Shown here: piece by piece, positions 7,032-7,657 of the stretch
Position numbering within the stretch: position 1 is the first letter of the stretch
Layout: each line of letters begins with the position of its first letter
Assembly (NCBI GenBank): GCA_003645435.1
Contig: QNFD01000117.1
Location: forward strand, 1-7,657
Source of the DNA: Gammaproteobacteria bacterium
GTDB lineage: Bacteria > Pseudomonadota > Gammaproteobacteria > GCA-001735895
Length of the DNA stretch: 7,657 nt
Direction: 5' to 3'
Notes under the pieces: model-generated
What the model saw: the letters and a program-made list of their open reading frames with translations, nothing else
Told to the model about the DNA's origin: nothing
Databases searched by the model: none
Translations under genes and position numbers: made by a program

Positions 7032-7544
7032 ATGGAAAATGAAGTAAAGAATGACCCACTCGACGAGATCGGATTGGTCAGCAAAAGCCAACTCAAGAAA
7101 GAAAGCCATGATATTCTAAAACTGGGTAAACGCCTGACGGGCCTGAACCCGGAGCAGCTCAGCACTATTCCGCTCGATGAGCCTGTTCTCGAGGCGATTG
7201 CGCTGGCACACAAGATACAAAACAAACGCAGCGCCCTGAAAAGGCATTACCAGTTTCTGGGTAAGTTACTACGCGCGCGCGATACCGGATCAATTATTTC
7301 CGCGCTGACGGAAATAGAGCACTCGAGCCAGGCCCAGATTAATCGCCACCATCGGGCCGAACACTGGCGCGACGAAATTATTGCCAATGGTAATGAGGCG
7401 ATTGAATCTTTCATCGAACTTCAACCCAGTGCCGACCGACAAAAACTGCGGCAATTGCGGCGAAACCAAAACAGCGCGAACACCGATGCACGCAAGACCC
7501 AAATTTCGCGCCTGATTTACCAGGAGGTAATCAAGGCTCTCTGA
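7032..7544 (+). CDS. darP: Ribosome biogenesis factor DarP (YjgA, DUF615)
   Basis: DarP is a small cytoplasmic factor that associates with late 50S ribosomal precursors and promotes their maturation. The protein has 170 residues, close to the usual 170-185. Seen: an acidic N-terminus (MENEVKNDPLDEIG), then VSKSQLKKE at 16-24 matching the family's WVSKSEIK region; PLDEPVLEAIALAHKI at 47-62; the basic HYQFLGKLLRARD at 72-84, a family hallmark; LQPSADRQKLRQLRRNQ at 130-146; and a lysine/arginine-rich end. It is predicted almost entirely helical. The divergent pairing with pmbA is the classic gammaproteobacterial arrangement. The ATG at 7032 gives the expected N-terminus; no Shine-Dalgarno precedes it, and only 24 bases separate it from the pmbA start, so its promoter must lie within the start of pmbA. 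Confidence 0.95.
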   Translation: MENEVKNDPLDEIGLVSKSQLKKESHDILKLGKRLTGLNPEQLSTIPLDEPVLEAIALAHKIQNKRSALKRHYQFLGKLLRARDTGSIISALTEIEHSSQAQINRHHRAEHWRDEIIANGNEAIESFIELQPSADRQKLRQLRRNQNSANTDARKTQISRLIYQEVIKAL

Positions 7545-7568
7545 TTAAAGATGGAGGGCGTCGAATTG

Positions 7569-7657
7569 TCAGTCAGTACTCGCGGGGATAATCGGAGTAC
7601 GGCGATCAACATCGATATTTTGCCCTCGATTTCGAAGATAGTGGTCCATCAATACCA
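7569..7657 (-). CDS. Possible C-terminal end of an unidentified protein (runs off window)
   Basis: On the minus strand 28 codons are open from the right edge to a TGA at 7571-7569. They read VLMDHYLRNRGQNIDV and continue DRRTPIIPAS before ending in TD. The composition looks like a real protein tail, and a convergent gene would fit 24 bases after darP. I do not recognise the family. The plus strand also holds an open frame from ATG 7551 to the edge, so the strand is not certain. Confidence 0.35.
   Translation of the reverse strand, partial: VLMDHYLRNRGQNIDVDRRTPIIPASTD

Noticed and set aside
7528..7547. TAATCA/TGATTA inverted repeat at the end of darP as a terminator
   Set aside because: A six-base AT-rich stem that overlaps the darP stop codon, without a following T-tract.

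Overview
This window looks like ordinary chromosomal DNA of a gammaproteobacterium of moderate GC content. The gene order supports this: wrbA–DUF2069, then hda–DUF2066 divergent from purM–purN–DUF3108, then pmbA (tldE) divergent from darP (yjgA). These are conserved Gammaproteobacteria neighbourhoods, and I see no phage, plasmid, transposase, CRISPR or stable RNA gene. Species cannot be named from the sequence. No gene-free stretch reaches 300 bases; the longest are 2490-2604 (divergent promoters) and 5543-5651 (structured leader), each about 110 bases.

Layout. Bases 1-672 (+): the 3' part of wrbA, then a small four-helix membrane protein (DUF2069). Bases 689-2489 (-): an exported DUF2066 protein followed by hda, the DnaA regulatory inactivator; the two genes overlap. 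Bases 2490-2604: a divergent promoter region. Bases 2605-5029 (+): purM, purN and an exported DUF3108 protein, joined by ATGA overlaps. Bases 5069-7007 (-): pmbA/tldE followed by an exported DsrE-like protein. Bases 7032-7544 (+): darP, whose start codon lies only 24 bases from that of pmbA. Bases 7569-7657 (-) may be the tail of an unidentified gene.

Roles. PurM and PurN are consecutive-module enzymes of de novo purine synthesis. Hda switches off DnaA after replication has started. PmbA is the non-catalytic half of the TldD/TldE peptidase. DarP acts in 50S ribosome maturation. Four small or exported proteins of poorly known function (DUF2069, DUF2066, DUF3108, DsrE-like) are interleaved with these housekeeping genes.

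Most unusual points. (1) Between pmbA and the DsrE-like gene the RNA can form two incompatible sets of stems, one of which would bury the candidate start codons of the DsrE-like gene; a 37-codon ORF spans this region and overlaps both the pmbA stop and a candidate TTG start. (2) hda appears to start at ATT, placed six bases after a strong GGGAGG ribosome binding site. (3) pmbA has a -10-like hexamer placed so that its mRNA could be leaderless.
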